This document shows, piece after piece, positions 1-8,878 of a stretch of 18,358 nucleotides of DNA. The notes under the pieces were generated by a model. It was given only the letters and a program-made list of their open reading frames with translations. It was not told the DNA's origin and made no database searches. The stretch covers positions 236 to 18,593 of the forward strand of contig MGUR01000051.1 of NCBI GenBank assembly GCA_001800075.1. Direction: 5' to 3'. Numbering within the stretch: position 1 is the first letter of the stretch; every line of letters begins with the position of its first letter. The position numbers and the translations under genes are program-made. The stretch comes from Elusimicrobia bacterium RIFCSPLOWO2_01_FULL_59_12 (GTDB lineage Bacteria; Elusimicrobiota; Elusimicrobia; 2-01-FULL-59-12).

Positions 1-1342
1 TACCGTATTCGGCTTTGGCGTTGGAGCGCGGGTCGCGTTCCACATTCAAGGCGTTCAGCAGGTTTTCCTCCGGGCCGAGAAAGCCCATGGCCAGCAGCAC
101 GAGCTGCGCGGGCCAGGTTTTTTCGCTGCCGGGGCGTTCCTGCATCGCCCACTGGCCCTTCGCGTCCTTCGCCCAATCGATTTCCACGGTCTGGATGGCT
201 TTGACGTGGCCGCCGGCGTCACCCTCAAACTTCTTAGTCAGGATGGAATAGCGCCGGGGATCGGCCCCGAAACGAGCGGCGACTTCCTTCTGGCCGTAAT
301 CCGTCATGTAGACCTTCGGCCACTGCGGCCAGGGGTTGTCCGGCGCGCGGCCGTCCGGCGGGCGCGGCAGAATTTCAAATTGGACCAGGCCGCGGCAGCG
401 GTGCCGCATCGACGTTCCCACGCAGTCGGTGCCGGTGTCGCCGCCGCCGATGACGATGACATCCTTGTCTTTGGCGGAAATGTAGTGGCCGTCCTGGTGC
501 CGGCTGTCCAGCAGGCTCCTGGTGTTGGCGTGCAAAAACTCCATGGCGAAATGCACGCCCTTGAGCTCACGGCCGGGCGCGGGGAGATCGCGGGGTCTCG
601 TCGCGCCGGTGCAGATCACGGCCGCGTCGAACTCCTTTAAAAGTTTCTCCGCCGGGTAGTTTTTCCCCACCTCGGTGTTCACCACGAACGCGATGCCTTC
701 CTGCTCCAGCAGCCGCACCCGGCGCTCCACGATCTCTTTCTCAAGTTTCATGCTCGGGATGCCGTACATCAAAAGGCCTCCGGCCCGGTCGGCGCGTTCG
801 AAGACGGTGACGGCGTGGCCCGCCTTGTTCAGCTGGGCGGCGCAGGCGAGGCCGGCAGGTCCCGATCCCACCACGGCCACCTTCTTGCCGGTGCGCGTCG
901 CGGGCGGCTCCGGCGTCACCCAGCCTTCCTGGAAAGCTTTTTCAACGATCGAGTACTCGATGTTTTTGATCGTGACGGGCGGGCTGGAGATCCCCAGCAC
1001 GCAGGCGGTCTCGCAGGGGGCGGGGCAGACGCGGCCGGTGAACTCCGGGAAGTTGTTGGTCTTGTGCAGCCGGTCGATGGCCTCGCGCCAGAGGTTCTTG
1101 TAAATCAGGTCGTTCCATTCGGGGATGAGGTTGTTGACCGGGCAGCCCGAGGCCATGCCGTTGATCAGCGTGCCGGCGTGGCAGAACGGCACGCCGCAGT
1201 CCATGCAGCGCGCCCCCTGCCGGCGGAGCTTGTCCTCCGGCATGCGGGGGTGGAACTCCTGCCAGTCGTGGATGCGCTCTTCCGGCGCCCGGTCCGTCGG
1301 CAGTTCGCGCTCAAACTCGATGAAGCCCGTGGGTTTTCCCAT
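1..1342 (-). CDS. gltD: Glutamate synthase small (beta) subunit, 3' end cut by window edge
   Basis: This subunit oxidises NAD(P)H and passes electrons through FAD and iron-sulfur clusters to GltB, which makes glutamate from glutamine and 2-oxoglutarate in the cytoplasm. Translation from the ATG at 1342 begins MGKPTGFIEFERELP. About 447 residues are visible, most of the usual 470-490. The N-terminal Cys groups for the 4Fe-4S clusters are present: CMDCGVPFC near residue 43 and CPAPCETAC near residue 104. An FAD-binding glycine motif (VVGSGPAGLAC) lies near residue 157, and a second nucleotide-binding motif (VIGGGDTGTDC) near residue 297. The start codon lies one base after the gltB stop (TAG C ATG), so the two genes are almost certainly co-translated. 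No strong Shine-Dalgarno site is seen, which fits translational coupling. Nothing is broken in the visible part. Confidence 0.96.
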   Translation of the reverse strand, partial: MGKPTGFIEFERELPTDRAPEERIHDWQEFHPRMPEDKLRRQGARCMDCGVPFCHAGTLINGMASGCPVNNLIPEWNDLIYKNLWREAIDRLHKTNNFPEFTGRVCPAPCETACVLGISSPPVTIKNIEYSIVEKAFQEGWVTPEPPATRTGKKVAVVGSGPAGLACAAQLNKAGHAVTVFERADRAGGLLMYGIPSMKLEKEIVERRVRLLEQEGIAFVVNTEVGKNYPAEKLLKEFDAAVICTGATRPRDLPAPGRELKGVHFAMEFLHANTRSLLDSRHQDGHYISAKDKDVIVIGGGDTGTDCVGTSMRHRCRGLVQFEILPRPPDGRAPDNPWPQWPKVYMTDYGQKEVAARFGADPRRYSILTKKFEGDAGGHVKAIQTVEIDWAKDAKGQWAMQERPGSEKTWPAQLVLLAMGFLGPEENLLNALNVERDPRSNAKAEYG

Positions 1343-1343
1343 G

Positions 1344-4300
1344 CTAATTCCCGCTGACGCGGCTTAGGTCCTTGATGTTTTCCTGAAACGCGGCCATCGT
1401 GGCTTCTTCGCCGGAGAGGCCCTGCGCCCGAACGCGCTTTTCCGCTTCCAGGACGCGCTTGTAGTCTTTCGGAAGGACTTTAATAAATTTGGGAAGAATC
1501 GAGGACCAGTTGTCCAGGACGTTCTGCGCCACCGTGCTGCCGGTGTACTGCGCGTGGCGTTCGATCAGCTTTTTGATCTCGGCGATCTCCTCGGCGTCTT
1601 CCAGCCGGGTGAGCTCCACCATCTGCTTGTTGAGATGAATCGGAAAGGTCCCTTCCTTGTCGAGCACGTACGCGACGCCGCCGGACATCCCGGCGGCGAA
1701 GTTGCGGCCGGTCTTGCCCAGGACCACGACGCGGCCGCCGGTCATGTATTCGCAGGCATGGTCGCCCACCCCTTCCACGACCGTCCAGACCCCGGAATTG
1801 CGCACGCAGAACCGCTCGCCGGCCACGCCGCGGATGTAGGCTTCACCCGAGGTCGCGCCGTAGAACGCCACATTTCCGATCAGGATATTTTCTTCGGGGA
1901 CAAACGTGGATTTTTTCGGCGGGTAGACGATGATCTTGCCGCCGGAGAGGCCCTTGCCGAAGTAATCGTTCGAATCGCCTTCCAGCTCCAGCGTCATCCC
2001 GTGCGGCACGAACGCGCCGAAGCTCTGCCCGGCGGACCCCTGGAAATGCAGATGGAGGGTGTCTTCTTTGAGCCCTTCAGGGCCGTGGCGGCGGGTGATC
2101 TCGCTGCCCACCATCGTGCCCACGACGCGGTGGATGTTCTTGATCGGCAGGGTCTTTTTGACCTTCTCCCCCCGCTCGATCGCCGGCTTGCAGATCGCGA
2201 AAAGATCGGTGCGGTCCAGCGCCTGATCCAGCCCGTGGTTCTGCGCGACTTTTTGATAGCGGCCCACCTCGGGTCCCATCTGGGGCGCGTAAAGGATCTT
2301 GGACAAATCGAGCCCCTTGGCTTTCCAGTGGCTGACGGCCTTTTTCATCTGGAGCTTGTCCACCCGGCCGACCATCTCGTTGATCGTGCGGAATCCGAGC
2401 CGGGCCATGATTTCGCGCAGGTCCTGCGCGATAAACCGCATGAAGTTGACGACGTGCGCGGGGTCCCCGGTGAATTTTTTCCGCAGTTCCGGGTTCTGCG
2501 TGGCGACGCCGACGGGACAGGTGTCCAAGTGGCAGACGCGCATCATGATGCAGCCCAGCGCCACCAGCGGCGCCGTGGCAAAGCCGAATTCTTCCGCGCC
2601 CAGGAGCGTCGCGATCGCCACGTCCCGGCCGGTCTTGAGCTGGCCGTCGGTCTCGACGACGATCCGGTCGCGCAGGTTGTTTAAAACCAATGTCTGGTGC
2701 GTTTCGGCGAGGCCGAGTTCCCACGGCAGGCCCGCGTGCTTGATCGACGTCTGCGGCGACGCCCCGGTGCCGCCGTCATGGCCGGAAATCAGGACGACGT
2801 CGGCGTGACCCTTGGCGACGCCCGCGGCGATGGTGCCCACGCCCACCTCCGACACCAGCTTCACGTTGATGCGCGCGGCGTGGTTGGCGTTCTTCAAATC
2901 GTGGATCAGCTCCGCCAGGTCTTCGATGGAGTAGATGTCATGGTGCGGCGGCGGTGAAATCAATCCCACGCCCGGCGTGGAGTGCCGCACCTTGGCGATC
3001 CAGGGATAGACCTTCCTGCCCGGCAGCTGCCCGCCTTCGCCCGGTTTGGCCCCCTGCGCCATCTTGATCTGCAGCTCCTGGGCCATGGTCAGGTAATAGC
3101 TGGTCACGCCGAAGCGGCCCGACGCGACCTGCTTGATCGCGCTGTTCTTGGAGTCGCCGTTGGGCTCGGGCGTGTAGCGCGCCGGGTCTTCGCCGCCTTC
3201 GCCGGTGTTGCTCCGCCCGCCGATGCGGTTCATCGCGATCGCCAGCCCTTCGTGAGCTTCCTTGCTGATCGAGCCGTACGACATCGCCCCCGACTTGAAG
3301 CGCTTCATGATCGCTTCCGCCGGTTCGACTTCTTCGATGGGAATCGGCTGGGCGTCCTTGAATTCCATGAGTCCCCGCAGGGTGCCGAGACGGTTGGATT
3401 GGTCGTTGATCAGGTCGCTGTATTTCTTGAAGAGCGGGTAATCGTGGGTGCGGCAGGCGGTTTGCAGGTAGTGGATGGACTCGGGATTGAAGAGGTGGTT
3501 CTCGCCCTCTTTGCGCCACTGGTATTTGCCGCCTTCTTCCAGGGTGCGGCCGTCCGGATTGCCGTAGTCCGGGAACGCGCGATGATGCCGCATCCGGACC
3601 TCTTCGGCGATCACGTCCAGGCCCACGCCGCCGATGCGCGACGGCGTCCAGCAGAAATATTTGTCGATCACGTCGTCGTTCAGGCCGATCGCCTCGAAGA
3701 TCTGCGCGCCGCTGTAGCTCTGGAGCGTGGAGATCCCCATCTTGGAGGTGACTTTCAGCACGCCCTTGGCCGCCGATTTGACGTAATTCCTGACCGCTTT
3801 AGCGTGGTCCACCGTGGTCAGCATCCCCTGCCGGATCATGTCGTCCAGGGTTTCCAGCGCCAGGTAGGGGTTGATCGCCCCGATGCCGTAGCCGATCAGG
3901 AGCGCGAAGTGGTGGATCTCGCGGGGCTCGCCGGATTCCAGGATGATCCCGACGCGGGTGCGCGTGCCTCGGCGGATGAGGTGATGGTGCAGTCCGGCGC
4001 AGGCCAGGAGCGCGGGGATCGCGGCATGGCCCCGGTCCATCATCCGGTCCGACAGGATGATGATGTTGACGCCTTCCTCAATCGTCCGGTCGATGTCGGA
4101 GAAAAGCTTGTCGAGCGCGCTTTCCAGACCCTTGCCGCCGCTCAAGACCGGGAACACCATCGGAAAAACGCGCGAGCGGAACCAGGGATGCTTCACATGC
4201 ACCAGCTTGTAGAATTCCTCGTCCGTGAGGATGGGCGATTTCAGCTGGATCTGCCGGGCGCTTTCCGGCCGGGCGTCCAGAAGGTTCCCTTCCGGGCCGA

Positions 4301-5936
4301 TCGAGGTGGCCGTGCCGGTGACGATCTCCTCGCGGATGGCGTCGATCGGAGGATTGGTCACCTGCGCGAAAAGCTGTTTGAAGTAGTCGTAGAGCAGGCG
4401 CGGCTTGTCCGAGAGCACGGCGAGCGGGGTGTCGTCGCCCATCGACCCGGTCGCCTCAATCGCGTTTTCCGCCATCGGCGCCATCAGGATGCGCAAATCT
4501 TCAAAGGTATAGCCGAAGGCCTGCTGGCGCAGGAGCATGGTCGGGTGGTCCGGTTCGGGAACAACGGGCGGTTCCGCCAGGTCCTCGAGGTGGACCAGGT
4601 TTTCATTCAGCCAGAGCCGGTAAGGCCGTTCCGAGCAAATCTTGTGTTTGATTTCTTCGTCCGCGACGATGCGCTTCTGCGCCGTGTCGATCAGGAACAT
4701 GCGTCCCGGCTGGAGGCGGCCTTTGTGCAGGATTTGCTCCGGCGGGATGTCCAGCACGCCGACTTCCGAGGCCATCACCACCAGGCCGTCCCGGGTGACG
4801 TAATAGCGCGAGGGGCGCAGGCCGTTTCGGTCCAGGATCGCGCCCATCTGGACGCCGTCGGTGAAAGCGATCGAGGCCGGGCCGTCCCACGGTTCCATCA
4901 GGCAGCTGTGGTACTCGTAGAAGGCCTTCTTCTCTTCGCTCATCATCTCGTGGTTCTGCCACGGCTCCGGGATCATCATCATCATCGCGTGCGCCATCGA
5001 CCGGCCGGAGAGCACCAGGAATTCCAGGACGTTGTCGAAAATCGCCGAATCCGAGCCGTCCATGCGCAGGACCGGGGTGATCTTTTTCAGGTCATCGCCG
5101 AACACGTCGGACGCGAACAGCGCCTGCCGGGTGAACATCCAGTTGACGTTCCCGCGGAGGGTATTGATTTCCCCGTTATGCGCCAGATAGCGGTACGGGT
5201 GGGCGCGGTCCCAGCTGGGGAAGGTGTTGGTGCTGAAACGGGAGTGCACCATCGCGATCGCGCTTTCCATCGACGGGTCGCGCAGGTCCGGGAAATACTC
5301 CGGCACCTGGTTGGAAATCAGCATGCCTTTGTAGACGATCGTCTTGTAGGAGAGGCTGGAGATGTAAAAGCGGTAGCCGCCCTTCCAGGCCGAGTAGCGG
5401 ATCGCCGCTTCCGCCCGTTTGCGGATGACGTAGAGCTTTCGTTCGAAGGCGGCGTCGTCCTGAAGCTTGGAACTGCGGCCGATGAAGAATTGCCGGACGA
5501 CGGGCTCGGAGGCGACGGCGGATGCGCCCAGGCCGGCGTTGTGGGTGGGGACCGTTCGCCAACCCAGGAATTTCTGACCTTCCTCCTGGACGATGGTCTC
5601 CAGGCGTTTCTGGCATTCCTTCTGGTCCGCGGGGTCCTTGGGCAGGAAGGCCATTCCCACCCCATACTCCCCGGGCGGCGGCAGGCTGAAACCGGCTTCT
5701 TTGGCCGATTTACTTAAAAAAGCGTGCGGGGCCTGGATCAGAATTCCCGCGCCATCGCCGGTATTCTCTTCGCAGCCGCAAGCCCCTCGGTGCCGCAGAT
5801 TATCCAGCGCCGTTAATCCCTGCTGGATGATCTTGTGGGACTTCCGGCCTTGGATATCAACGACAAAGCCGACGCCGCAGGCGTCTTTTTCGTAAAAAGG
5901 GTCGTAGAGACCCTGTTTAGGCGGGTAACCGTTCAT
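1344..5936 (-). CDS. gltB: Glutamate synthase large (alpha) subunit
   Basis: This is the catalytic subunit of NAD(P)H-dependent glutamate synthase, at 1530 residues a normal length for bacterial GltB. The order of domains is as expected. A class II glutamine amidotransferase domain begins at Cys20 in DACGVGF, so a propeptide of about 19 residues would be removed to free the catalytic Cys. The RFSTNTFPSW and HNGEINTLRGN motifs lie near residues 233-265. A central domain follows. The FMN-binding synthase domain starts around residue 860 (MSYGSISKEAHEGLA, GGRSNTGEGGEDP). The 3Fe-4S cluster motif CIMMRVCHLDTCPVG is near residue 1128, and the C-terminal GXGXG beta-helix domain spans roughly 1290-1500. 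The gene follows the PAS-sensor gene by 70 bases and precedes gltD by one base. No convincing promoter is visible in the 70-base gap, so transcription may come from upstream. The long open frames on the opposite strand are GC-driven shadows. Confidence 0.98.
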   Translation of the reverse strand: MNGYPPKQGLYDPFYEKDACGVGFVVDIQGRKSHKIIQQGLTALDNLRHRGACGCEENTGDGAGILIQAPHAFLSKSAKEAGFSLPPPGEYGVGMAFLPKDPADQKECQKRLETIVQEEGQKFLGWRTVPTHNAGLGASAVASEPVVRQFFIGRSSKLQDDAAFERKLYVIRKRAEAAIRYSAWKGGYRFYISSLSYKTIVYKGMLISNQVPEYFPDLRDPSMESAIAMVHSRFSTNTFPSWDRAHPYRYLAHNGEINTLRGNVNWMFTRQALFASDVFGDDLKKITPVLRMDGSDSAIFDNVLEFLVLSGRSMAHAMMMMIPEPWQNHEMMSEEKKAFYEYHSCLMEPWDGPASIAFTDGVQMGAILDRNGLRPSRYYVTRDGLVVMASEVGVLDIPPEQILHKGRLQPGRMFLIDTAQKRIVADEEIKHKICSERPYRLWLNENLVHLEDLAEPPVVPEPDHPTMLLRQQAFGYTFEDLRILMAPMAENAIEATGSMGDDTPLAVLSDKPRLLYDYFKQLFAQVTNPPIDAIREEIVTGTATSIGPEGNLLDARPESARQIQLKSPILTDEEFYKLVHVKHPWFRSRVFPMVFPVLSGGKGLESALDKLFSDIDRTIEEGVNIIILSDRMMDRGHAAIPALLACAGLHHHLIRRGTRTRVGIILESGEPREIHHFALLIGYGIGAINPYLALETLDDMIRQGMLTTVDHAKAVRNYVKSAAKGVLKVTSKMGISTLQSYSGAQIFEAIGLNDDVIDKYFCWTPSRIGGVGLDVIAEEVRMRHHRAFPDYGNPDGRTLEEGGKYQWRKEGENHLFNPESIHYLQTACRTHDYPLFKKYSDLINDQSNRLGTLRGLMEFKDAQPIPIEEVEPAEAIMKRFKSGAMSYGSISKEAHEGLAIAMNRIGGRSNTGEGGEDPARYTPEPNGDSKNSAIKQVASGRFGVTSYYLTMAQELQIKMAQGAKPGEGGQLPGRKVYPWIAKVRHSTPGVGLISPPPHHDIYSIEDLAELIHDLKNANHAARINVKLVSEVGVGTIAAGVAKGHADVVLISGHDGGTGASPQTSIKHAGLPWELGLAETHQTLVLNNLRDRIVVETDGQLKTGRDVAIATLLGAEEFGFATAPLVALGCIMMRVCHLDTCPVGVATQNPELRKKFTGDPAHVVNFMRFIAQDLREIMARLGFRTINEMVGRVDKLQMKKAVSHWKAKGLDLSKILYAPQMGPEVGRYQKVAQNHGLDQALDRTDLFAICKPAIERGEKVKKTLPIKNIHRVVGTMVGSEITRRHGPEGLKEDTLHLHFQGSAGQSFGAFVPHGMTLELEGDSNDYFGKGLSGGKIIVYPPKKSTFVPEENILIGNVAFYGATSGEAYIRGVAGERFCVRNSGVWTVVEGVGDHACEYMTGGRVVVLGKTGRNFAAGMSGGVAYVLDKEGTFPIHLNKQMVELTRLEDAEEIAEIKKLIERHAQYTGSTVAQNVLDNWSSILPKFIKVLPKDYKRVLEAEKRVRAQGLSGEEATMAAFQENIKDLSRVSGN

Positions 5937-6006
5937 AAATTGGGTGTTTTGGGCTTCCTGCTTGCAGTAAAGGGGCAGGCGGGGCCGGTTCGCCGTTTAT
6001 TCTAAC

Positions 6007-7338
6007 TTATTTATGGGTGCAAACCAGGCCGATCTCAGCGGGCTGTCCGGCGGCCTCAGCGATGGGGCGAAACTCGATACGCACACGGAAAAACACGCCG
6101 GACTTCGCCTTGTGGGTGGTTTCGAAGACGGCCTGCGGGGCTCTCAGGAGGTCTTTGTAAAGCCGTTCAATATCGGACTCTGATTCGAACAGTTTGGAGA
6201 TCGATTGGCCCCGCATTTCAGAGGCCGTGTACCCGTAGAGCGTCTCCGCGGCATGGCTCCAGGAGGTGACCGTCCCTTTTAAATCCATCAGGAGCGTCGG
6301 CTCCTGCTTGGAGGCCGGCTTCGCCGCGGGCGGGCGGCGGCGCGGCCACAAGGGGTCGCCGCGTCTCAACCGGAACGCCCCGAGCAGGACGGCCGCCAGG
6401 GACGCCAGTCCCAGAAAGCCGATGACAAAAGCGGCGGCCAGGTGAAGCCGGATGGAATTGGCGTACCCCCGCTTCCGGGCTTCCAGCTCGGCCGGCGGGA
6501 GCGCGGGCAGGTAGGTGTTCAATGCGGAGATCACCTGCGCGCGCCGCGCGTCCATGAACGCCTTGGCTTCGCCGACCACTTTTTCCCGGGCGAAGGATTC
6601 CCGGGCCAGATCGCTGTTCGACTTCCAGAGTGCCAGGAGCATGCGCTGGACCTTGCGCTCACGGGGGAGCAGTTCCAGGCGGGCGTAGCGGTCCAGGTAG
6701 GTCTGGCCGCGGTTATCGTTTTCATAGGTGATCTCTTTGGCCGCTTCCGCGGACTGGGTCCAGACTTTGAGGATGTTCTGCTGCCAGGCGCGAGCCTGAT
6801 TTTCCACCTGCAGGATCGCCTCTTTGCGCTCTTGCCCGTCCGGCTGGGCGTCACGGATGAGCGGCCGGATGTCCCGGTAGATGTGCGACAGGATCTGGGC
6901 GAAATTCTTCTCGATCTTGCCGCGGTGCTCGAAGCGGCGGGCGTTGGCATCCAGCGCGTGGTCGACGGCCTCTTTGAACGCGACGAAACTTTTTCCGATT
7001 TCTTCCATCGCGTCCGGCGGAAACAGCCGCGGGCTCTGTTTCTTGAACTCCGGCAGGGAGGTCTCGAACTCCCGGCGGCTCTGCGACGCCTGGTCGAGGA
7101 GGGCGGGATCGGAACTCTTGAAGTAGGCTTCCAGGCCCAGATGGATCTTGCCCAGGTGGCCCATCAGGGCGGCGCGGAAGGGTGACGGGTCGCTGAGTTC
7201 CGAAAGATCGTTGACCGCTTGATTCATGCGGTCCATCCTGCGGAGGGTCATCCACCACAGGCCTGTCAGTAGAAGAATTTCCAGTCCGCCTAGGAGAGCG
7301 ATCTTTTTGAACGGGAAGGGCCGGCGCGCAGGAACCAT
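6007..7338 (-). CDS. Membrane-anchored sensor with extracytoplasmic helical domain and C-terminal PAS domain, no output domain
   Basis: The protein has 443 residues. After a basic N-terminus there is a membrane helix at about residues 13-31. A long, mainly helical region of about 265 residues, probably extracytoplasmic and resembling four-helix-bundle ligand-binding modules of chemoreceptors and histidine kinases, follows. A second membrane helix lies at about 299-324. A short basic, proline-rich linker leads to a PAS domain at about 346-440 (LLMDLKGTVTSWSHAAETLYGY is the typical start, KSGVFFRVRIEF the late strands). The protein ends there: there is no histidine kinase, GGDEF, methyl-accepting or HTH domain. 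It probably signals by protein contact, perhaps with the two receiver proteins encoded just upstream (43-base gap). A candidate promoter places the start only 9 bases after the -10. The topology is inferred from hydrophobicity by eye, and no specific family was recognised for the outer domain. Confidence 0.75.
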   Translation of the reverse strand: MVPARRPFPFKKIALLGGLEILLLTGLWWMTLRRMDRMNQAVNDLSELSDPSPFRAALMGHLGKIHLGLEAYFKSSDPALLDQASQSRREFETSLPEFKKQSPRLFPPDAMEEIGKSFVAFKEAVDHALDANARRFEHRGKIEKNFAQILSHIYRDIRPLIRDAQPDGQERKEAILQVENQARAWQQNILKVWTQSAEAAKEITYENDNRGQTYLDRYARLELLPRERKVQRMLLALWKSNSDLARESFAREKVVGEAKAFMDARRAQVISALNTYLPALPPAELEARKRGYANSIRLHLAAAFVIGFLGLASLAAVLLGAFRLRRGDPLWPRRRPPAAKPASKQEPTLLMDLKGTVTSWSHAAETLYGYTASEMRGQSISKLFESESDIERLYKDLLRAPQAVFETTHKAKSGVFFRVRIEFRPIAEAAGQPAEIGLVCTHK

Positions 7339-7347
7339 CGTGGCGTG

Positions 7348-7376
7348 ATTCTAGAATTCTTGCGGGCTTTTGGGAA
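7348..7376 (-). promoter_or_regulatory. Candidate promoter of the PAS-sensor gene, near-leaderless
   Basis: On the minus strand a -35-like TTCCCA (7376-7371) is followed by a 17-base spacer and the -10-like TAGAAT (7353-7348). The ATG comes 9 bases later. A start site about 7 bases after the -10 would leave a leader of only 2-3 bases, and no Shine-Dalgarno sequence precedes the ATG. The -35 match is modest. Confidence 0.4.
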
Positions 7377-7381
7377 CGGGC

Positions 7382-8332
7382 TTATTGTTTCTGTTGGGAG
7401 TTTATGAAGTCGTTGAGCAGCGTGAGGAGCGACTGGCAGGTTTTTTCCAAATCCGCCTTGCCGGCCATCTCCAACAGGCCGGCTTTCCGGGTGATCATGA
7501 GCCAGTAAGCCGTTTCACGCAGGTCCTTAAGGGCCCCTTGTAGAAAATCCACGGACTCGAGCGGGGAGCGGGACGACCGGGATTCCGTGAGCCGCCTGCC
7601 GACCGACAGGCCCGCGCGGAGGAGCTGGTCGGCCAGGAACCGTTCGGCGTGGGTGCTGGAGAGACGTGACGCCAGAGCGTAGATCTCCATGCCGAAGTCG
7701 ATAAAACGTTCCTTGGACGCCAGGATCGCCGGGACGAACCCCGCGGACGGCGCGGCCGGGTGAACGACGGGAGGGACGGGATGGACAGGCGGGACGTGAG
7801 GAACGCGCGGGACATGAGGGACAGGAGCGGCGGCCTTATCGTGATGGGGGTCGCCGTTTTTACCCGCCGTCTGGCCTGACTGTTCGAGGAAAGAGCTCAG
7901 CGCGGAAAGATCATCCAGCCGGTCGATCATTTTAATTTGCGCGGGTTCTTCGGCGGCCGGCCGGTGGTTCCCGATATACTTATGGACCAGCTCCCCGAGT
8001 TCGACGATGTCAAAGGGTTTGGAGATGTATTCGTTGGCCCCGCGCTCCATCCCGAACATGTGCTGGCTGGGAAACCGGGCGGCGCCGGTCATCATGATCA
8101 CGGGAATGGAGTGGGTCGACGCGTTTTTGCGGATCTGGGTGCAGATCTGAAAACCGGTGGCGTCGGGCAGAAAGACATCCAGCATGATCAAATCCGGCTT
8201 CATTTTGAGCGCCTTCGCCATCCCCTCATCCCCCTGGTGGGCCACCGCGACCGAATGGCCTTCCTCGGTCAGCTGCGTCTGCAGAAGACGAGCGATATCC
8301 TCGTCGTCATCAATCACCAATACGTTGGCCAT
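7382..8332 (-). CDS. Response regulator: CheY receiver, Pro-Val repeat linker and four-helix-bundle domain
   Basis: The protein has 316 residues. Residues 1-120 form a complete receiver domain: acidic pocket DDDED at 8-12, phosphorylated Asp52 in LIMLDVFLPDATGF, Thr82 and Lys105 in EYISKPF. A linker follows, with a 22-residue stretch rich in P-x-V at about 169-190. Residues 206-312 resemble the small four-helix-bundle family related to the 23S rRNA intervening-sequence protein (TIGR02436-like). The features I use are IDFGMEIYALASRL, then ADQLLRAGLSVGRRLTES (family pattern QLRRAAVSIPSNIAEG), then VDFLQGALKDLRETAYWL and a final helix. That family normally stands alone; I do not recall it as a receiver output domain. 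The gene starts 2 bases after the stop of the related receiver gene upstream, so the two form one operon. The fusion call is inferred from motif comparison. Confidence 0.8.
   Translation of the reverse strand: MANVLVIDDDEDIARLLQTQLTEEGHSVAVAHQGDEGMAKALKMKPDLIMLDVFLPDATGFQICTQIRKNASTHSIPVIMMTGAARFPSQHMFGMERGANEYISKPFDIVELGELVHKYIGNHRPAAEEPAQIKMIDRLDDLSALSSFLEQSGQTAGKNGDPHHDKAAAPVPHVPRVPHVPPVHPVPPVVHPAAPSAGFVPAILASKERFIDFGMEIYALASRLSSTHAERFLADQLLRAGLSVGRRLTESRSSRSPLESVDFLQGALKDLRETAYWLMITRKAGLLEMAGKADLEKTCQSLLTLLNDFINSQQKQ
7766..7828 (-). repeat. Seven tandem 9-base units inside the response regulator linker
   Basis: On the plus strand seven 9-base units follow each other, most fitting GACNNGNNG (for example GACGGGATG, GACAGGCGG, GACATGAGG). 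They are in frame on the minus strand and encode a Pro/Val/His run between the receiver and the four-helix-bundle domain. A tandem array of this kind could change in copy number without shifting the frame, altering linker length. Confidence 0.75.
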
Positions 8333-8334
8333 GC

Positions 8335-8790
8335 CTACTCCTTGTTTTCTTGGATCGCCTGGTCGAGGAGAGAACGCAGTTCGGAAGTATCCCCCGCCGG
8401 CCCCTTCTGACCGGGATCCCGTTTTGTTTTGATGTAGCTGTTGACCAGCTCGCCCACTTCGATGATCTCGAACGGCTTTAAAAGGTATTCATTGGCTCCG
8501 CGTTCCAATCCGAATTCCCGCTGGTTCGGGTAGCGGGCCACGCCGGACATCATGAGAATGGGGGTGTTGCGGGTGGCCGGGGCCTTGCGGAACTCCTTGC
8601 ACAGCTGAAAGCCCGTGGCGTCCGGAAGCATCACATCGAGCATGATCAGATCCGGCGTCGCCCGGCGGGCCTGCGCCATGCCGTCCGCCCCGCGGGAGGC
8701 GACGTCCACCTCATAGCCTTCGTCCGAGAGGTGCGATTTCAAGACGCCGGCCACGTGTTCGTCGTCGTCGATGATCAGAACCTTCGCCAT
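8335..8790 (-). CDS. Single-domain response regulator (CheY-like receiver)
   Basis: The protein has 151 residues: one receiver domain with all key residues, and a short hydrophilic tail. The acidic pocket is DDDEH at 8-12, the phosphorylation site is Asp52 in LIMLDVMLPDATGF, the switch Ser is Ser82 in LMMSG, and the conserved Lys is Lys105 in EYLLKPF. It is clearly a paralogue of the next gene (shared PDLIMLDV.LPDATGFQ.C and ERGANEY..KPF), so the two arose by tandem duplication. In the second copy an output-like domain was added or kept. The genes are 2 bases apart. No DNA-binding domain is present, so it should act through protein contacts, for instance in motility, secretion or signalling with the PAS sensor downstream. 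No clear promoter or Shine-Dalgarno site was seen before the ATG. Confidence 0.9.
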   Translation of the reverse strand: MAKVLIIDDDEHVAGVLKSHLSDEGYEVDVASRGADGMAQARRATPDLIMLDVMLPDATGFQLCKEFRKAPATRNTPILMMSGVARYPNQREFGLERGANEYLLKPFEIIEVGELVNSYIKTKRDPGQKGPAGDTSELRSLLDQAIQENKE

Positions 8791-8878
8791 ACACGGAAAG
8801 CCTAGCAGACGCTTGTTACGGGCGGGTTACGCGTGCAAAGATTTTACGGAGATCAAATCAGGCTGAAATGACGGAGTG

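Noticed and set aside
2982..5717. A 911-codon open frame on the plus strand, opposite gltB
   Set aside because: It mirrors the codon pattern of gltB in GC-rich DNA, has no recognisable domains and is rich in Arg/His/Val as expected for an antisense shadow. Other opposite-strand frames at 1554, 6442 and 11254 are the same effect.
7602..7619. Palindrome GCCTGCCGACCGACAGGC in the response regulator as another inserted element
   Set aside because: The encoded residues (GLSVGR) fall at a position that four-helix-bundle relatives also fill with similar residues, so there is no sign of an insertion.
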